From Promethearchaeia archaeon (GTDB lineage: Archaea > Asgardarchaeota > Lokiarchaeia > Sigyniarchaeales > SOKP01): a DNA stretch of 9,987 bases. The notes under the pieces are model-generated. The model was not told the origin of the DNA, ran no database searches, and was given only the letters and a program-made list of their open reading frames with translations. The first letter of the stretch is position 1. Each line of letters starts with the position of its first letter. Position numbers and translations under genes: made by a program. Shown here one piece after another: positions 7,095 through 9,987 of the stretch. Where the stretch lies: assembly GCA_029856295.1 (NCBI GenBank), contig JAHQWS010000029.1:1-9987 (forward strand), written 5' to 3'.

Positions 7095-8294
7095 ATGGAA
7101 AGAAAGGAAATTGTTATTGCCTATGCTAAAAGAACAGCAATTGGTAAATTTGGAGGATCGCTTTTGCCTTACAATGCGAGTAAATTACTTTCGTTTGTAA
7201 TAAAGGACTGTATAGAATCAAATGGTATCGATCCTAGTATAATTTCAGATGTCAAAGCTGGTTGCTGCTTGGAACCGCAAGAAGAAATGAATGTTGCAAG
7301 AAACGCGGCTCTAATTGCTGGCATACCATATGAAGTACCTGCGATGACAATCAATCGTGTATGCACTTCCGCAATGGAGGCTATAAGATGTGCGTGGACT
7401 GATATTATGACTGGTCAGGGCGAAATTATTTTAGCGGGAGGAACTGAAGCGATGAGTAATGTAGCGTATTATTTACCCTCCGCCCGTTATGGAGCCCGAT
7501 TAGGTAATACAGAATTAAAATGTGGTTTAATGGAGGGACTTCATGCGGGAAGTAAAGTGTTCGCACCTCCAGGATATATTATGGGTATAACAGCAGAATT
7601 TATCGCAGAAAAATATGGAATTACGAGACAAATGCAAGATGAAGCCGCTTTAAGGTCTCATAATAATGCAGAAAAAGCTACTATTTCTGGAAGGTTTAAA
7701 GATGAGATTTTACCTGTTGAAGTAGCACCAAAGAGGGGAAAGCCGTACAGTTATGATAAGGACGAACATTTCAGACCGGGTCTCACACTAAAGGATCTCC
7801 AGAAATTGCGGCCCGCTTTCAAAAAAGATGGAACTGTAACAGCTGGAAATTCATCTGGTATTAATGATGGAGCGTGTATGACTCTTGTCACTACAATGAG
7901 CAAGGCTCAAGAGTTAGGATTAACTCCACTAGTAAAAATAAAAACTATTTCCAAAATTGGGAATGACCCGCGTTTTATGGGGATGGGTCCAATGTATAGT
8001 GCACCTTTAGCTCTTAAACAGGCGAATATGGAGTATAAGGACATCGATTTAGTAGAATGTAATGAGGCTTTTGCAGCTCAGTATGTAGCAGTTGCCCAGC
8101 AATTAAATTGGGATATTGAGAAGACAAATGTCAACGGATCTGGAATAGGTTTAGGCCATCCGGTTGGTTGTACAGGTGCAAGAATAGTAGTAACTTTAAT
8201 CCATGAGATGAAAAAGCGAGGTGTATCTTATGGATTAGCGACTCTCTGTGGTGGTGGTGGAGTTTCAGAAGCTGTAATTGTAGAAAATATTTAA
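7095..8294 (+). CDS. Thiolase (acetyl-CoA C-acyltransferase)
   Basis: A biosynthetic- or degradative-type thiolase that condenses two acyl-CoA molecules or cleaves 3-ketoacyl-CoA. From this start it has 399 residues, close to the family norm. Catalytic residues are present: nucleophile Cys90 in NRVCTSAMEA, NEAFAAQ, His355 in GLGHPVGCTGAR, and Cys385 in CGGGGVSEA. GGTEAMSNVAYYLP is the usual conserved block after the nucleophile. An in-frame ATG at 7080 would add five residues. I chose 7095 because GATGAG lies four bases before it, nothing similar precedes 7080, and MERKEIVIAYAKRTAIGKFGG aligns with typical N-termini. It looks like the bacterial-type enzyme with the Cys-His-Cys triad rather than the archaeal mevalonate thiolase that sits beside HMG-CoA synthase and a DUF35 protein; neither neighbour is here. 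By eye it is richer in G+C than its neighbours, which may hint at transfer. Beta-oxidation or butyrate metabolism is likely; substrate length is open. Confidence 0.94.
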   Translation: MERKEIVIAYAKRTAIGKFGGSLLPYNASKLLSFVIKDCIESNGIDPSIISDVKAGCCLEPQEEMNVARNAALIAGIPYEVPAMTINRVCTSAMEAIRCAWTDIMTGQGEIILAGGTEAMSNVAYYLPSARYGARLGNTELKCGLMEGLHAGSKVFAPPGYIMGITAEFIAEKYGITRQMQDEAALRSHNNAEKATISGRFKDEILPVEVAPKRGKPYSYDKDEHFRPGLTLKDLQKLRPAFKKDGTVTAGNSSGINDGACMTLVTTMSKAQELGLTPLVKIKTISKIGNDPRFMGMGPMYSAPLALKQANMEYKDIDLVECNEAFAAQYVAVAQQLNWDIEKTNVNGSGIGLGHPVGCTGARIVVTLIHEMKKRGVSYGLATLCGGGGVSEAVIVENI

Positions 8295-8296
8295 TT

Positions 8297-8314
8297 CTTT
8301 TTTTTCATTTTTTT
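8297..8314 (+). terminator. Poly-T terminator after the thiolase gene
   Basis: Runs of eight T and seven T, split by CA, begin three bases after the stop codon. This fits archaeal T-tract termination. Confidence 0.55.
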
Positions 8315-8347
8315 CATTAGTTTTATAACATTTAAAAATATTTTACG

Positions 8348-8371
8348 ATTTAATTTCACGATAAATTAAAT
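8348..8371. repeat. AT-only hairpin between convergent genes
   Basis: Perfect nine-base arms, ATTTAATTT at 8348-8356 and AAATTAAAT at 8363-8371, enclose the loop CACGAT. It sits between the stop codons of the thiolase and the TFB-like/LAGLIDADG gene, so it could act at the 3' end of either transcript. The all-AT stem is weak and could be chance. Confidence 0.35.
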
Positions 8372-8420
8372 ATGAATTCAGAAATATCTTTAACTATATT
8401 GAATTTTTAATTTTGACGCT

Positions 8421-9917
8421 CTATTCTGTAAAATAAAACCTTTTTCTGTCCAAAGAATCTAATTCATCAAGATCCATCATTTTATTAAATAAATGACGCG
8501 GTAGTTCCAATTTAAACGATTTTCCAATGTTACCATCATTTTTGATATATTGATAAGTTTCTATATTGTATGATATATTAAAATAGTCTTGAATATCTTT
8601 AATAAACTCTTTTGATTTAGATTTAATCCTTGGTCTAAATCTATCGCCGCTCGATATGGACCCATCCCCATCAAAATAACCTAACAAGAAAGCTAAAGCA
8701 AAGGATCGATCGTTAAAATAAGGCATTCTTATTACACCAGATTTCTTTTCAGTGTGCCTACTAGCAACAGGAAAACCATTATTAACAAGGTTACTAACGA
8801 AAAGTTCGTTAGAAAACATCACTCTTACCATATAATAATCTTTTTTATCATGTCTCTTATTTACTACAACCTTATAAGGATTCATTTCAATTGCTTTAAT
8901 AAATCTTTTTATCAGAATCATATCATTACATTCAACTTCAACTCCAAAATAATAATCTTGAGAGTTTCTATTAAACTTTTGCGATACAGATATCCATGCC
9001 TCTGCAAATAACCACCCTAACCAATATGATTTCTCAATTGAATCTATATTTTTAAAATAATTCAAGTTAATCTTAGGATCTGTCTTAAAAATTTGCATTC
9101 TATTATTGATCGGAAGGGAATTTTCAAGATAATGATTAAATAGTTTTTCTAGTTGAGGAGTGAGGAATCCATGTCTGCCCAATTTCCCCTTCCATTCAAG
9201 AATTAAATCTTTTCCATATAATAAAGTAGTATTTTTACGTGCATCTTGCATTTTTTTATTTATATATCCTTGACCATTATCTAGAAATTTTGATAGGTCT
9301 GTTTTATAAATAAATGGGGAATTTCTAACAAAATCTTCTAAAAAATCAATTGTTCTATACTTAATTATTTTATTAGAATCGGCCCATTGTTTGATATTTT
9401 GTTGCCGAAATCTATCTACATATCGAATGTTTCTTGGATATAAATTTTTAAAATACTTTATATAGTATCTTGAGATATTGTTAATAGATTTTTTTTTTAA
9501 CTTGGCTAGTTTAACAATTACTTTTCTTGTAATTTTAGGCAATTTTTCAAATGAGAGGGCAACGGTCCAAATAATAGTAGAAGCGACTACTTTAATATTT
9601 GTGTTTTTCTGAATTACAATTTCATTTCTTTCTGCTCTTAAAATATGTGCATTTAATATTTCTTCTGATTTTGATAAAATAATTTTCTTCTGTTCATTAG
9701 TACAATCAATTAATTTGGTAATCATTTCAATTTGTTCCATTACTCTCTCACGAAAGTTAGGAACATTAAATGCACTTAATGATGTTTTATTTTCATTAAA
9801 ATATTGAGTTTCAAATAAATGTTGATCCCTATAATTGTCATCTTCGATCTCATATTTTATAGCACACTCATCATTATTACATTCCAGTATTTTCTTCTTT
9901 TTATGCTGATTTTCCAT
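8421..9917 (-). CDS. TFB/TFIIB-like cyclin-fold protein fused to a LAGLIDADG endonuclease domain
   Basis: A 498-residue fusion. The N-terminus (1-50) is Lys- and acid-rich with one CxxxxC pair (C13, C18) and no second pair, so a zinc ribbon is absent or degenerate. Residues about 55-165 resemble one TFIIB/TFB cyclin repeat, notably VVASTIIWTVALSFEKLPKI followed by a helix-turn-helix-like stretch to RYYIKYFKNLYPR. Residues 165-290 are unassigned, basic and helical. From 298 there are two LAGLIDADG motifs: YWLGWLFAEAW (298-308), with Glu306 where Asp is usual and Ala where Gly is usual, and LLGYFDGDGS (411-420), which is canonical. The ~110-residue gap between the motifs fits a single-chain endonuclease. 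No intein splice junctions are apparent: no Cys/Ser start, no His-Asn end and no resumed extein. It could be a free-standing homing endonuclease with a captured DNA-binding domain, a regulator, or a TFB paralogue remodelled by insertion. The LAGLIDADG call is strong; the TFB call is moderate. Confidence 0.82.
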   Translation of the reverse strand: MENQHKKKKILECNNDECAIKYEIEDDNYRDQHLFETQYFNENKTSLSAFNVPNFRERVMEQIEMITKLIDCTNEQKKIILSKSEEILNAHILRAERNEIVIQKNTNIKVVASTIIWTVALSFEKLPKITRKVIVKLAKLKKKSINNISRYYIKYFKNLYPRNIRYVDRFRQQNIKQWADSNKIIKYRTIDFLEDFVRNSPFIYKTDLSKFLDNGQGYINKKMQDARKNTTLLYGKDLILEWKGKLGRHGFLTPQLEKLFNHYLENSLPINNRMQIFKTDPKINLNYFKNIDSIEKSYWLGWLFAEAWISVSQKFNRNSQDYYFGVEVECNDMILIKRFIKAIEMNPYKVVVNKRHDKKDYYMVRVMFSNELFVSNLVNNGFPVASRHTEKKSGVIRMPYFNDRSFALAFLLGYFDGDGSISSGDRFRPRIKSKSKEFIKDIQDYFNISYNIETYQYIKNDGNIGKSFKLELPRHLFNKMMDLDELDSLDRKRFYFTE

Positions 9918-9936
9918 ATCCCTTAGTGGATTCTCT

Positions 9937-9950
9937 TTTATATATATTTA
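9937..9950 (-). promoter_or_regulatory. TATA box of the TFB-like/LAGLIDADG gene, probably leaderless
   Basis: The minus strand reads TAAATATATATAAA, centred about 26 bases before the ATG at 9917. Archaeal transcripts start about that far from the TATA centre, so the mRNA should begin at or next to the start codon. The AAGGG at 9920-9924 is only two bases from the ATG, too close to act as a ribosome site. Confidence 0.5.
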
Positions 9951-9987
9951 TCCAATGATAGAAAAAGAAAATTACTTACATTATGTA

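Noticed and set aside
7169..7366. 65-codon minus-strand open frame inside the thiolase
   Set aside because: Overlaps the conserved catalytic N-terminal domain on the opposite strand; no ribosome site.
8754..9011. 85-codon plus-strand open frame inside the TFB-like/LAGLIDADG gene
   Set aside because: Antisense to the conserved endonuclease core; no recognisable protein features.
8421..9917. Intein within a TFB gene
   Set aside because: Inteins in TFB genes are known, but no N-terminal Cys/Ser splice block, no terminal His-Asn and no downstream extein are visible; the frame ends soon after the nuclease fold.

Overview
The window is a compact, very AT-rich stretch, most likely from an archaeon. 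The best guess is an Asgard archaeon of the Lokiarchaeia type. That placement is inference. It rests on a Ras-superfamily GTPase with a long coiled-coil extension, a TFIIB/TFB-like cyclin domain, archaeal-style TATA boxes, poly-T terminators and a lysine/isoleucine/asparagine-rich proteome. No rRNA, tRNA, CRISPR array or insertion sequence was seen, and no gene-free gap exceeds 300 bases.

Layout from left to right. Minus strand: purD (de novo purine synthesis), then an unrecognised protein with two copies of a putative zinc-binding module. Plus strand, starting from a divergent 216-bp intergenic region: a CrtI/carotenoid-isomerase-like FAD oxidoreductase, then a multi-cysteine protein with a C-terminal two-cluster ferredoxin domain. 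Facing them on the minus strand is a two-gene unit read GTPase then coiled-coil protein, 18 bp apart. Plus strand: a thiolase, divergent from the GTPase across a 258-bp region holding TATA boxes and a dyad. Minus strand at the right edge: a protein joining a TFB-like cyclin fold to a two-motif LAGLIDADG endonuclease domain.

How the genes may work together. The flavoenzyme and the Fe-S protein look like a redox pair, for example isoprenoid desaturation or saturation with an iron-sulphur electron carrier. The GTPase and the coiled-coil protein look like a small switch module with its partner or effector. PurD and the thiolase are metabolic genes with no evident link to their neighbours.

The most unusual item is the TFB-like/LAGLIDADG fusion. 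It resembles in principle the bacterial WhiA case, where a homing-endonuclease fold joined to a DNA-binding domain became a regulator. Next in interest are the tandem CX2CX26HX8H protein and the GTPase/coiled-coil pair.
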